A stretch of 64,000 bases of DNA from Turicibacter sanguinis (GTDB lineage: Bacteria; Bacillota_I; Bacilli_A; MOL361; Turicibacteraceae): the NCBI RefSeq assembly GCF_013046825.1, contig NZ_CP053187.1, positions 2,080,001 to 2,144,000 of the forward strand, read 5' to 3'. The notes below the pieces were generated by a model. The model did no database searches and was not told where the DNA came from. It was given only the letters and a program-made list of their open reading frames with translations. The position numbers and the translations under genes were made by a program. Positions 45,926 to 54,005 of the stretch are shown in pieces (the stretch's first letter is position 1; every line of letters begins with the position of its first letter).

Positions 45926-46654
45926 ATGTTCTATCGAAATTTAGCACCGGTGATTCCAATGATTTTGATGTCCAATCAGTTCCATCGACGTCCTGAACAT
46001 CAAAATCATTCAAATTATGGAAGTGGTCAATTTAATTCAAGTCATGAAGAAGATGGATTTTTTGAAAATGACGAGATGTTTGGAGGTGGAGTTGTGGGAC
46101 CATTATTAGTGGGAGGATTAACCGGCGTAGCACTAGCCAGTCTTTTTGGAAACAAACAAGCATATGCAGCGACACCATATCCAACACAAAGTGCATACCC
46201 AATGCAAAGTGCATACCCAATGCAAAGTACGTACCCAATGCAAAGTGGGTATGCGTACCCAGTATCAACTTACCAACCACCTATTCAAGCAAGTGCCCCC
46301 TATTATCAACAGGTACCGATGGTAACTCAATCGATGCCAACTCAAGCACAAATTGTGAAGCCAAATACCGTTTCACAAGTGCAAGGGGGGGAACCTAAAA
46401 TGCCGGCCATTCAAAATATGCCAAATGATATTACGATTCAAAAGCTAGGACAAGCTTATGTAACAAATCCACCGATGCCAAGCAATCAAGTCACGAATTC
46501 GATGCCTTATTACATGTTTTCAATTCGTAAAGAGCTACCCGATGAGATGAGAGGAATCATGCCTTTGCAAGGAAATATGATGTATCGTGTGATAGCTAGT
46601 CAACAGATTTGGACTGTGATCCCAAGTTATACATCTGTCAGTTATTTAGGATGA
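45926..46654 (+). CDS. low-complexity protein with YPMQS repeats
   Basis: A 242-residue protein. N-terminal MFYRNLAPVIPMILMSNQFH and a His/Asn/Ser-rich stretch lead to a glycine-rich hydrophobic segment (GGGVVGPLLVGGLTGVALAS, about 54-73) and four repeats of S-A/T-YPMQ. A Pro/Gln-rich region and a compact end follow (IRKELPDEMRGIMPLQGNMM). The composition resembles surface, coat or membrane-associated structural proteins, but no family is recognised. AAGGAGGGG precedes the ATG, and TATAAT lies at 45888-45893. Confidence 0.65.
   Translation: MFYRNLAPVIPMILMSNQFHRRPEHQNHSNYGSGQFNSSHEEDGFFENDEMFGGGVVGPLLVGGLTGVALASLFGNKQAYAATPYPTQSAYPMQSAYPMQSTYPMQSGYAYPVSTYQPPIQASAPYYQQVPMVTQSMPTQAQIVKPNTVSQVQGGEPKMPAIQNMPNDITIQKLGQAYVTNPPMPSNQVTNSMPYYMFSIRKELPDEMRGIMPLQGNMMYRVIASQQIWTVIPSYTSVSYLG
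46175..46246 (+). repeat. tandem 18-bp repeats inside the YPMQS protein gene
   Basis: Four 18-base units. Units at 46193-46210 and 46211-46228 are identical (GCATACCCAATGCAAAGT), 46229-46246 differs at two or three bases, and 46175-46192 is diverged. They encode six-residue repeats. Confidence 0.85.
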
Positions 46655-46662
46655 ATGAGGCA

Positions 46663-46692
46663 AACCGACGAAGTTACTTCTTCGGTTTTTTT
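46663..46692 (+). terminator. terminator of the YPMQS protein gene
   Basis: AACCGACGAAGT pairs with ACTTCTTCGGTT with one mismatch, then eight T's. Confidence 0.82.
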
Positions 46693-46763
46693 TATTGTTT
46701 TCGTATATTGATTAGGTACGCAAGGAATACTAAATGATATACAAAAAAAAGGTAGTGAGAGCT

Positions 46764-46910
46764 ATGACAGTCACATTAATGATTCAAATTGCATTAATTC
46801 TTTGTGTAATCAGCATCAGTATTCTAGGAGTTTTTGAAGTGATGATGTATGATGCTTTTGAACAGGAAATAACAGAAATCCGTGATGAACTCGAATCCTT
46901 AGAGGAATAA
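46764..46910 (+). CDS. 48-residue membrane peptide
   Basis: The frame starts MTVTLMIQIALILCVISISI with one membrane helix (about 4-26) and ends in an acidic helix (EQEITEIRDELESLEE). A weak GTGAG ribosome site is present. Small single-pass proteins of this layout are often overlooked. It is followed by a hairpin shared with the convergent gene. Function unknown. Confidence 0.5.
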   Translation: MTVTLMIQIALILCVISISILGVFEVMMYDAFEQEITEIRDELESLEE

Positions 46911-46938
46911 AAAAAGTAATCTCGATAGATTACCTTTT
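46911..46938. terminator. bidirectional terminator between convergent genes
   Basis: GTAATCT pairs with AGATTAC, with A's before and T's after, so it can serve both strands. Confidence 0.7.
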
Positions 46939-47539
46939 AATGAGGAGAAATAGTGAAGTAAATTTGGTTGAAAATCGGAAGACCGTTGTTCCAAAGCTTA
47001 AGGAAATAATCCGTCGTTATCGTCCGATTGCCAGGGTGCCCATTATTTTCATCGAATGATTTAAGGGAGTCAAAAAAGTACATTTCATTTGTCGTGTCAT
47101 CATATCCAACCAGTGTCATATAATGCTGCCAATTTAAAGAGTTTCCAATTAGGACGATAATTGGAGTTCCGGCCGTTAGTCGTGTTTTTAATGTTTCAAG
47201 GCTCCCCGTAAACATTTCAATGTTGTAGGCAGAATCCTTAAAATAGTTCAGGATTCCTTTGGGAAGAACATATCCTGAGACTGGAATTTTATAGTTGAGT
47301 TGATGATAGATATTCAGACCTGTTTGGCTTTCATGATAATGGCGAAGAACGTAAGCAATCGAGAAGGCGGAACATTCATTTATGATTTGTGTTTCAAAGG
47401 AATTCTCTTGCTCAATTGAAAAAGAAGAAGGAAAGGATATAGGAATTTTATCGTGTTTTGGAAAGGGGGATAAAAAATATAGAGTTAATAAGAGCATCAT
47501 CATCAAAATGCCTAAGCTTGTATAAATGAATTTTTTCAA
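46937..47539 (-). CDS. membrane-anchored C39-like cysteine peptidase
   Basis: A 200-residue protein with an N-terminal signal-anchor MKKFIYTSLGILMMMLLLTL. The papain-like domain has Cys56 (NECSAFSIAYVL), His139 (NWQHYMTLVGYDD) and Asp157 (MYFFDSLK), in the order of the C39_2 family. The domain should face outside the membrane. The start TTG at 47539 fits AAGGAG eight bases upstream; GTG 47548 lies inside that ribosome site. Target unknown; it is not fused to an ABC transporter. Confidence 0.82.
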   Translation of the reverse strand: MKKFIYTSLGILMMMLLLTLYFLSPFPKHDKIPISFPSSFSIEQENSFETQIINECSAFSIAYVLRHYHESQTGLNIYHQLNYKIPVSGYVLPKGILNYFKDSAYNIEMFTGSLETLKTRLTAGTPIIVLIGNSLNWQHYMTLVGYDDTTNEMYFFDSLKSFDENNGHPGNRTITTDYFLKLWNNGLPIFNQIYFTISPH

Positions 47540-47621
47540 TAAAATCACTCCTTTTTATTTAAATTATACTATAATTCTGTAAAAAAGGAAAATAAAGTAA
47601 TTTAATCGAATTATGTCTAAA

Positions 47622-47665
47622 AAACATCACTCTAAAGGCTTATAACCAGTGATGTTTTTTTTCTT
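47622..47665. terminator. hairpin with T-runs between divergent genes
   Basis: Ten-pair stem AAACATCACT/AGTGATGTTT (47622-47631 with 47648-47657), with T's on the plus strand and also on the minus strand. It lies between two divergent genes rather than after one. Confidence 0.55.
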
Positions 47666-47742
47666 TAATTTAATAATCGGTATGTAATAAAATGAATGGT
47701 AGAAGTGGCAATTAATGTTAGTCAAAAGGTAGGTGATTTGCG

Positions 47743-48102
47743 ATGATTCGATGGATAGTAGGGGCTATTCCGAGTGCTTTACTCATTATTTTTACTCATT
47801 TTATTATATGGTTAAATGAAGATCCAACCCTGTATCCGAGTAGGACATACTCTCTTGTATTTATCCTCACAAATTTACTTTTATTTTTCATTCAAGCTGT
47901 TACTTGCTCGGCATTACATCTTTCTAAATGTTTAATGTTAGGGATTTATTGTTTTATCACCATTCTATTGATTCTCTTTAATTTACTTTTCATTAAATTT
48001 CAATGGGTTTTGGAGTACCTCATCTTGCTGACGGTACTTTATTTCATTTATTGTTTGTTTGAGCATAGAAAGCGAATAAAAAAAGATTATGAGCTGTTGT
48101 AA
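47743..48102 (+). CDS. small integral membrane protein, unknown
   Basis: A 119-residue protein with four hydrophobic helices (about 5-24, 37-56, 61-81, 88-106) and a basic C-terminal tail (EHRKRIKKDYELL). AAAGGTAGGTGA lies before the ATG. No family is recognised. It lies upstream of the interrupted HTH-TPR regulator, about 100 bases away. Confidence 0.65.
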   Translation: MIRWIVGAIPSALLIIFTHFIIWLNEDPTLYPSRTYSLVFILTNLLLFFIQAVTCSALHLSKCLMLGIYCFITILLILFNLLFIKFQWVLEYLILLTVLYFIYCLFEHRKRIKKDYELL

Positions 48103-48200
48103 TTCATGAGTTAAATTGAGCACTTACCAGGCTAATAGAAGTTTAAGAAGTAGATAATGAAATAAAAATAGTTTAGAATGGATTGTAAGATAAACGCTAG

Positions 48201-49460
48201 ATGGAGTGGGTAGAGTTGTTTTTAGGAATAGGTGATAAAGTAAAGAAATGTCGTACAGTATATGCTTTAAAACAAGCTTCGTTTTCTAAATTTGGGATTA
48301 GTCAGCATTATTTAAGTATGATTGAAAGCCAAAAACGGCAACCTACACTCGAAATGATTGATCAAATTTATGATGCATTTTATATATTAACTAATGGGGA
48401 AATTAAAAATTTATATACAAAAGAAACGTTTAGATACACAGAGGAAGAACAAGCCTTTGCTTATTTAACAAAAAAATGTCAAACTGAAAGAATCCCACTG
48501 CATTATCACGAGTCATTAAAAATTGCACAGCAATTTAATTTATGTGATCTTTTATACCGTTTAAATGTTGGAATGGGTGAACATTACCAATCTATTCTAC
48601 AATATGAAGTGTCGACTAATTATTTTATGAAAGCCATTCATGTTGCAAATGGTATCCATTGTAATTTAGCCTACTGTTATCATCAATTAGGTCATAATAT
48701 GAAAGAAACCGATAATTATAAAGTTGCCTTAATGTACTATTCATTGGCTGCCCAGTATACAGATGATAAGATGACTGCCTATTACTACCGTTTACGATAT
48801 AATATGGCTTGAATAAATTTAGAACTTGAGAAGTATGCAGAAGGTTTGGAAGAAATAGAATCAATTTTAATTCAGTGTCAGGACAGTGAGACCCTCGCTG
48901 GAACATTAATGTTAAAATATTATGCTTTTATCAAAATGAAGAGATATCAAGAAGCTTATGAGTTGATAATTGACTTTATAAATAGGGAAAAATATGAGTA
49001 TTATAAGGGAATGGCTTATCATAACTTAGGAGGGGTATTAATGCTAAATCAGAATTATGAAGAAGCCTTAGTTACAGTTCAAAAAGCTATTAAAATCAGA
49101 AAAACGCTCTTCCAACGTCAATTATCTAGACTTTTAGAGGGTAAAATTTATTTTTTATTAGATCAATATGAAGAAGCTAAGCAATGTTTTCTTGAATCGA
49201 AAGAAGAAATTATGGAAGGGGGAAATCAACGCTATGTAAAGGAGTGGTATGAATTCTCACTGAAGTTAGCTTATTCAATGAGTGACAAATCGCAACTCTC
49301 AATGTTGTTAGGTGAAATGAGAGATTTGGTGAAAAAAGGATGTTTAAGCGAAGCATTTTTAAATGGGCTTAAATTGGAGCTAATTAGATGGTATTGCCAA
49401 AGCGAATGCGATGAACTAGATGAAATGAAACGAGATTGTCTAACGATGATTTCAATCTAG
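48201..49460 (+). pseudogene. HTH-TPR (RRNPP-like) regulator interrupted by an in-frame TGA
   Basis: One frame of 420 codons contains an N-terminal XRE-type helix-turn-helix (KVKKCRTVYALKQASFSK and YLSMIESQKRQPTLEMI, about 12-60). A helical repeat region of TPR type follows, with LAYCYHQLGHNMKETDNYKVAL and YHNLGGVLMLNQNYEEALVT as clear units. TGA at 48810-48812 (codon 204) cuts it after YRLRYNMA; the frame resumes with INLELEKYAEGLEEIESILI. Proteins of this kind (Rap, Rgg, PlcR) bind small signal peptides. The start is uncertain (ATG 48201 or TTG 48216). The truncated protein keeps the DNA-binding part. Confidence 0.8.
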
Positions 49461-49487
49461 ACCATGATGAGAGTCATGGTCTTTTTG
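49460..49487 (+). terminator. terminator after the HTH-TPR gene
   Basis: Nine-pair stem GACCATGAT/GTCATGGTC (49460-49468 with 49473-49481) with a GAGA loop and T's. It overlaps the stop codon. Confidence 0.82.
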
Positions 49488-49539
49488 CGTACAATTTGAT
49501 ACAATAGATGAGTACTTTAAAAACGTGGAGGATGAACTC

Positions 49540-51705
49540 ATGAGCAAACAATTAGTGTTAGCTGAAAAACCATCCGTTGGACGCGATATTGCACGCGTGC
49601 TAAACTGCCAAAAACAAGGCAATGGTTATTTAGAAGGAAAAGATTATATCGTAACGTGGGCGCTTGGACATTTGGTGACGCTTGCTGATCCTGAAGCTTA
49701 CGATGTGAAATATAAATCATGGAATTTAGAAGATTTACCGATGTTACCTAAGCATTTTAAATTAGTGGTGATGCCAAAAACTTCAAAACAATTTAAAGCG
49801 GTTAAAGAACAGATGTTAAGAAAAGATGTGTCTGCTATTGTTATTGCAACAGATGCAGGACGTGAAGGAGAATTAGTCGCGCGTTGGATCATTGAAAAAG
49901 TTGGGGTTAAAAAGCCGATTAAACGTTTATGGATTTCATCTGTAACGGATAAAGCAATTAAAGAGGGATTTAAATCATTAAAAGATGGACATCTTTATGA
50001 TAATTTATATGCTTCAGCCATCGCCCGTTCAGAAGCGGATTGGATTGTTGGAATGAATGCAACACGCGCTTTGACAACGAAACATAATGCTTCTTTATCA
50101 TGTGGACGTGTTCAAACCCCAACGCTTGCCATGATTGCTAAACGTGAAGATGAAATTAAACAATTTAAATCAAAACCTTTCTTTGGAATCAGTGCGATTA
50201 GTCATGGATTAAAGTTAACGTGGCAAGATAGTAAGTCAAAAGATGTTAAAACGTTTGATGAAGATAAAGTGACAGCCCTATTAACGACCTTAAATCAGCA
50301 ACCAGCCATCATTGAGAAGGTAACGAAAGTTGAGAAAAAAGAGTATGCTAAAGGATTGTATGATTTAACAGAATTACAACGTGATGCGAACCGTTTATTT
50401 GGTTTCTCAGCGAAAGAAACGTTATCAATTATGCAAAAATTATATGAGCAACATAAAGCTCTGACGTATCCTCGTACCGATTCTCGTTATATCTCAAGTG
50501 ATATTGTTGAAACGTTACCGGATCGTTTAAAAGCGGTGGCCATTGGTCCTTATCGTGGGGCAGCTAACGGATTATTAAAATCAAAAATCGTAGCCAATAA
50601 ATCGTTTGTAGATGACAAAAAAGTAAGTGATCACCATGCCATTATTCCAACGGAACAAACGGTGTTATTAACGGATTTAAGTGATAAAGAACGTAAAATT
50701 TTCGACCTCGTCGTGAAACGATTCTTAGCGGTGTTATCAAAACCATTTGTATACGAGCAAACGACGCTTTTAGCTAAAATTGGGTCTGAGAACTTTACGG
50801 CAAAAGGAAAACGTGTGATTTCTGCGGGATATAAGGAAGTGTACGGCTTTGATGAAGATTCAGATGATGACCAAGTACTTCCGATTGTAGAAGAGGGCAT
50901 GAAATTACCAATCTCAAGATTAATTAAGACACAAGGAAAGACACAACCACCGGCTTACTTTAATGAAGGAACCCTGTTATCAGCCATGGAAAATCCAGCA
51001 CGCTTTATGAATTCAAGTGATAAAGAAATCGCGAAAACATTAAGTCAGACAGGTGGACTTGGAACGGTTGCAACACGTGCGGATATCATTGAAAAATTAT
51101 TTAATGGTTTCATGATCGAGAAACGTGGTCAAGAGATTCATTTAACATCAAAGGGACGCCAATTACTTGAGCTGGCGCCAGCCGATTTAAAATCACCTGA
51201 GTTAACCGGGCAGTGGGAACAAAAGTTGAGTGATATTGCAAACGGTAAATTAAAACGTCAAGTTTTTGTTGGACAAATGCGTGAGTATGCGGTAGCAATC
51301 GTTGAAGAAATAAAAGGGAGCGACGCTAAATATAAGCACGATAATTTAACAACTACTAAATGTCCTGAGTGTGGGAAGCCCATGTTAGCGGTAAATGGAA
51401 AACGCGGTAAGATGTTAGTTTGCCAAGATCGCGAATGTGGAACGCGTAAAACAGTGTCTCAAGTGACAAATTCTCGTTGTCCAAACTGCCATAAAAAACT
51501 TGAGCTTCGTGGAGAAGGAGAAGGGCGCATCTTTGCTTGTACTTGTGGTTATCGTGAAAAGCTAAGCAACTTTAATAAACGTAAGCAAGAACAGAAAAAA
51601 CAAGGAAGTAAACGTGATGTTCAAAAGTATTTACGTGAACAAGAAAAACAAGCAGAACCATTAAATTCAGCCTTTGCAGATGCATTTGCCAATTTAAAAT
51701 TCTAA
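49540..51705 (+). CDS. topB: DNA topoisomerase III (type IA)
   Basis: A 721-residue type IA topoisomerase that passes single strands and resolves replication and recombination intermediates. The TOPRIM start is QLVLAEKPSVGRDIA, with IATDAGREGELVARWI. The catalytic Tyr310 is in ALTYPRTDSRY. The C-terminus has CPECGKPM...CQDRECG and CPNCHKK...CTCGY zinc-ribbon-like motifs. The start at 49540 follows GTGGAGGATG; an ATG at 49525 has none. It stands alone with terminators on both sides and may be chromosomal housekeeping or, in other contexts, carried on elements; no element is seen here. Confidence 0.96.
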   Translation: MSKQLVLAEKPSVGRDIARVLNCQKQGNGYLEGKDYIVTWALGHLVTLADPEAYDVKYKSWNLEDLPMLPKHFKLVVMPKTSKQFKAVKEQMLRKDVSAIVIATDAGREGELVARWIIEKVGVKKPIKRLWISSVTDKAIKEGFKSLKDGHLYDNLYASAIARSEADWIVGMNATRALTTKHNASLSCGRVQTPTLAMIAKREDEIKQFKSKPFFGISAISHGLKLTWQDSKSKDVKTFDEDKVTALLTTLNQQPAIIEKVTKVEKKEYAKGLYDLTELQRDANRLFGFSAKETLSIMQKLYEQHKALTYPRTDSRYISSDIVETLPDRLKAVAIGPYRGAANGLLKSKIVANKSFVDDKKVSDHHAIIPTEQTVLLTDLSDKERKIFDLVVKRFLAVLSKPFVYEQTTLLAKIGSENFTAKGKRVISAGYKEVYGFDEDSDDDQVLPIVEEGMKLPISRLIKTQGKTQPPAYFNEGTLLSAMENPARFMNSSDKEIAKTLSQTGGLGTVATRADIIEKLFNGFMIEKRGQEIHLTSKGRQLLELAPADLKSPELTGQWEQKLSDIANGKLKRQVFVGQMREYAVAIVEEIKGSDAKYKHDNLTTTKCPECGKPMLAVNGKRGKMLVCQDRECGTRKTVSQVTNSRCPNCHKKLELRGEGEGRIFACTCGYREKLSNFNKRKQEQKKQGSKRDVQKYLREQEKQAEPLNSAFADAFANLKF

Positions 51706-51712
51706 TACATGA

Positions 51713-51740
51713 GGAGTTGTCAGACGACAACTCCTTTTTT
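51713..51740 (+). terminator. terminator after topB
   Basis: Nine-pair stem GGAGTTGTC/GACAACTCC (51713-51721 with 51726-51734) and six T's. Confidence 0.88.
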
Positions 51741-51857
51741 AATAGGGGGAAAGTGTAAAAGGGAGGGGGATTTTTTTTTGTGAATTAATGAATGAAATAA
51801 TCCTTTTATGAAATACTAAGAAATAGAATCGTTTACTTTTTAAAAGGAGTGAAGCTG

Positions 51858-52394
51858 ATGAGAAGTTTTAGATGGGCATTCATGATGAGTTTCATCGTGT
51901 TTATTGCTTTAAGTCTTGTGGGATGGGGGCAACCCTCACCCTCGTTAATTGTAGAATCTTATTTTAGTGAAATCCAAAAAGGGACAGAAGGAGATTTTCT
52001 TAGTTTATTTAATGATGCTAAAATGAAAAAAACAGATCAGTTAACGGATGTTGATCAACGAATTTTTGAGTTAATAAAAGATATTCAATTTGAAGTTTTG
52101 TCACAGAAAATGAATAAAGAAGTCGCGTATGTTAAGGTGAGTGTCACGGGACCAGATATAGCAGCAGAACTCATGCAGTATCAATCTGCTTTTATTCAAG
52201 AAAGTCAAGATCACTCATCTCCTGTTTCTTTTGATGAGAGTTTGATGCTATCTTGTTTAGAGGAGGTAACTTATACAGAGCGTTCGGCTGAGATTCGCTT
52301 AATAAAAAAAGATAGCACATGGAAAATTACAGATAGTCGTGAAAGTATTTTATATCTATTGTTTAACTTACAATCAGCAACCTTTAATCAATGA
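51858..52394 (+). CDS. exported or membrane-anchored DUF4878/DUF5105-like protein
   Basis: A 178-residue protein with an N-terminal hydrophobic helix (FMMSFIVFIALSLVGWG). The domain SLIVESYFSEIQKGTEGDFL and the ending STWKITDSRESILYL fit the NTF2-like lipoprotein domain group common in Bacillota. The place of the lipobox reads LVGWG, with Trp where Cys is usual, so it is probably anchored by its helix or secreted. The start at 51858 follows AAAAGGAG. Confidence 0.65.
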   Translation: MRSFRWAFMMSFIVFIALSLVGWGQPSPSLIVESYFSEIQKGTEGDFLSLFNDAKMKKTDQLTDVDQRIFELIKDIQFEVLSQKMNKEVAYVKVSVTGPDIAAELMQYQSAFIQESQDHSSPVSFDESLMLSCLEEVTYTERSAEIRLIKKDSTWKITDSRESILYLLFNLQSATFNQ

Positions 52395-52401
52395 ATTTAA
52401 A

Positions 52402-52435
52402 AAACGAAGTTCGATAATCAGAACTTCGTTTTTTA
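52402..52435. terminator. bidirectional terminator between convergent genes
   Basis: AAAACGAAGTTC pairs with GAACTTCGTTTT, with A's before and T's after. Confidence 0.88.
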
Positions 52436-52705
52436 AATGTATATTTCATTTTTTTCCATTCGGTTATAGACAAAATTATCAACGTAATGTCCAGTATAGG
52501 CATCTTGAAAAATAATATAAAGATTGCCAAATTCATCGAAGGAAACATCATCAATCGTCACGGTTGTTTCACCATAAATTCTTCCATCTTGTTCTGTTTC
52601 ACGTTGAACTCGTTCAATACTTTCAGTGATAGTATATTGTTGTTTTTTATTGTCCGCGGAAATAATTTCCCAACCGAGGAGTTTTAAAATTTCAAGAATA
52701 TTCAT
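52433..52705 (-). CDS. small soluble protein, unknown
   Basis: A 90-residue protein without signal peptide. It starts MNILEILKLLGWEIISADNK and has a predicted beta-rich centre (ETTVTIDDVSFDEFGNLYII). AGAGGTGA precedes the ATG at 52705. No family is recognised. It is convergent with the gene at 51858. Confidence 0.6.
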   Translation of the reverse strand: MNILEILKLLGWEIISADNKKQQYTITESIERVQRETEQDGRIYGETTVTIDDVSFDEFGNLYIIFQDAYTGHYVDNFVYNRMEKNEIYI

Positions 52706-52714
52706 GCAAATCAC

Positions 52715-53128
52715 CTCTTATCGATTTCATTATGGAATAAAGTGGAGAGATTTATTCAAAAGTGAGTCTATTTCAATTCAGATTCTTTTTTAAAGATGAT
52801 GAACAAATTTTTAAAAATAATGAAGTGAAAAGATGGGTCATCAGTTTAAGATTTGAATTTCATTTCAAGGCATTTGAGGCGATAGGAGGATCACTAGACG
52901 TAAGCCTAATTTTATCAAGGGATCTGTTCCCTCTTAATTCAAGTGATGGTTCAATGATAACTTTGGTTTAAGAGGGCAAGAAGGTCCCTAAAAAATAAGT
53001 CATAATGTAGGAGTCATTGTATTTTTTAACCTATTTAATGAGTATTTTCAATTAAACTGTGAATGATGAGAGACACTTTATGGGCTTTTAACATAAGATA
53101 TACTAGTCTGAAAAAAAGGAGTGATAAC
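52715..53128. other. intergenic stretch without a supported gene
   Basis: A 69-codon frame on the plus strand (52762-52971) starts with GTG and has no ribosome site or recognisable product; it may be a remnant. TATACT at 53099-53104 could be the -10 for the next gene. A small hairpin AAGGGA/TCCCTC lies near 52918. Confidence 0.4.
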
Positions 53129-53770
53129 ATGGCTCAAACGTTGTTAGATATTCAGTATGGGGATGTATTTGGCAATGTCAAATGTGAGAAAGTTGTGCTT
53201 TATGGAGATTCAGAAGATGATGGACTTTTTATGAATCAGTTGAAATTAGTAGTGGCTGGAAAAGAAATCGCGCCATTAAGTTGTGAGTTACCATTCGGTG
53301 GATATGCGATGCATTTATATTTAGGGGATTTTTTATCATTAGGAAAAGATCAAATTTTGGTGGTTGGTCAATCAGGTGGTAGTGGAGATTATACAGTTTT
53401 AGGATTGGTTGAGGTAGAAAAAAATCAGTTGAAGTTGGTATGTCGTGATGATGAGATTTCAAAGCAGTTGGTATTTAGCACACAACTTGTAAATGATGAG
53501 CAGGCCTTTGTTCTTTGTGATCAAACCCAAATGATATTTTTAGTAGAGATAGACGATGAAAACTCATTGCCACAAGTTTTGGCACCGAATGTGATTTATC
53601 CGATTAAGCAACCGTATCAAGATGCGTTTAGTTTATTAGTTCAACAGCGAATTATAGGACAGACAAATTCTCAAACACTTGGTATGATCCAATCTATTCT
53701 AGTTTTTAATGATCAAGGAAAGTTAGTGATTCAGAATCAATATTTGCTTGAACCAGGATATGAAAAGTGA
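53129..53770 (+). CDS. cytosolic VCBS/FG-GAP-like repeat protein, unknown
   Basis: A 213-residue protein. The segment DQILVVGQSGGSGDYTVLGL and the regular strand pattern suggest beta-propeller-type repeats. There is no signal peptide. The start at 53129 follows AAAGGAG eight bases upstream; a longer frame is not supported. It stands alone. Function unknown. Confidence 0.6.
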   Translation: MAQTLLDIQYGDVFGNVKCEKVVLYGDSEDDGLFMNQLKLVVAGKEIAPLSCELPFGGYAMHLYLGDFLSLGKDQILVVGQSGGSGDYTVLGLVEVEKNQLKLVCRDDEISKQLVFSTQLVNDEQAFVLCDQTQMIFLVEIDDENSLPQVLAPNVIYPIKQPYQDAFSLLVQQRIIGQTNSQTLGMIQSILVFNDQGKLVIQNQYLLEPGYEK

Positions 53771-53825
53771 GGTTTTAACTCGCTTTTTATTTTACTAAAA
53801 TTTATGAAATCGATACCATTCTATA

Positions 53826-53854
53826 TTTACCTCTTTTTCATTTAATGCTATAAT
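53826..53854 (+). promoter_or_regulatory. promoter of the GH13 gene
   Basis: TTTACC at 53826-53831 and TATAAT at 53849-53854, 17 bases apart. Confidence 0.65.
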
Positions 53855-53889
53855 TCATCTTAAATAGGAATAATAATAATGGAAAGGAG

Positions 53890-53995
53890 CGTAGCGACTT
53901 TTCATGTGACGGGGATTTGGGGACGGAGAATTAAATAGTTATTGATTGTGTGGGAAGGTTCCCTTATTTGGTGTGAGTTTTCATGAAAAGTAGCG
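53890..53995 (+). promoter_or_regulatory. structured leader of the GH13 gene
   Basis: A leader of about 145 bases runs from the promoter to the start codon. ACTTTTCATG (53897-53906) and CATGAAAAGT (53982-53991) are exact reverse complements, 75 bases apart, and TAGCG flanks both arms. The arms could close a large RNA fold that includes AAGGTTCCCTT. No known riboswitch is recognised. Confidence 0.35.
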
Positions 53996-54005
53996 ATAGA
54001 ATAGG

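Noticed and set aside
46175-46246. Tandem repeats as a CRISPR array.
   Set aside because: Units are 18 bp, directly adjacent without spacers and in frame inside a coding sequence.
23616-49460. Possible stop-codon reassignment (TGA read as an amino acid), suggested by in-frame TGA in padR and the HTH-TPR gene.
   Set aside because: TAA and TAG also interrupt nearby frames, and TGA ends intact genes such as the GNAT- and hairpin-flanked genes; ordinary gene decay explains all cases.
49540-51705. Topoisomerase III as a sign of an integrated conjugative element.
   Set aside because: No integrase, relaxase, type IV secretion or attachment repeats are seen nearby.
52762-52971. Plus-strand frame of 69 codons.
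   Set aside because: GTG start without ribosome site, no family; not listed as a gene.
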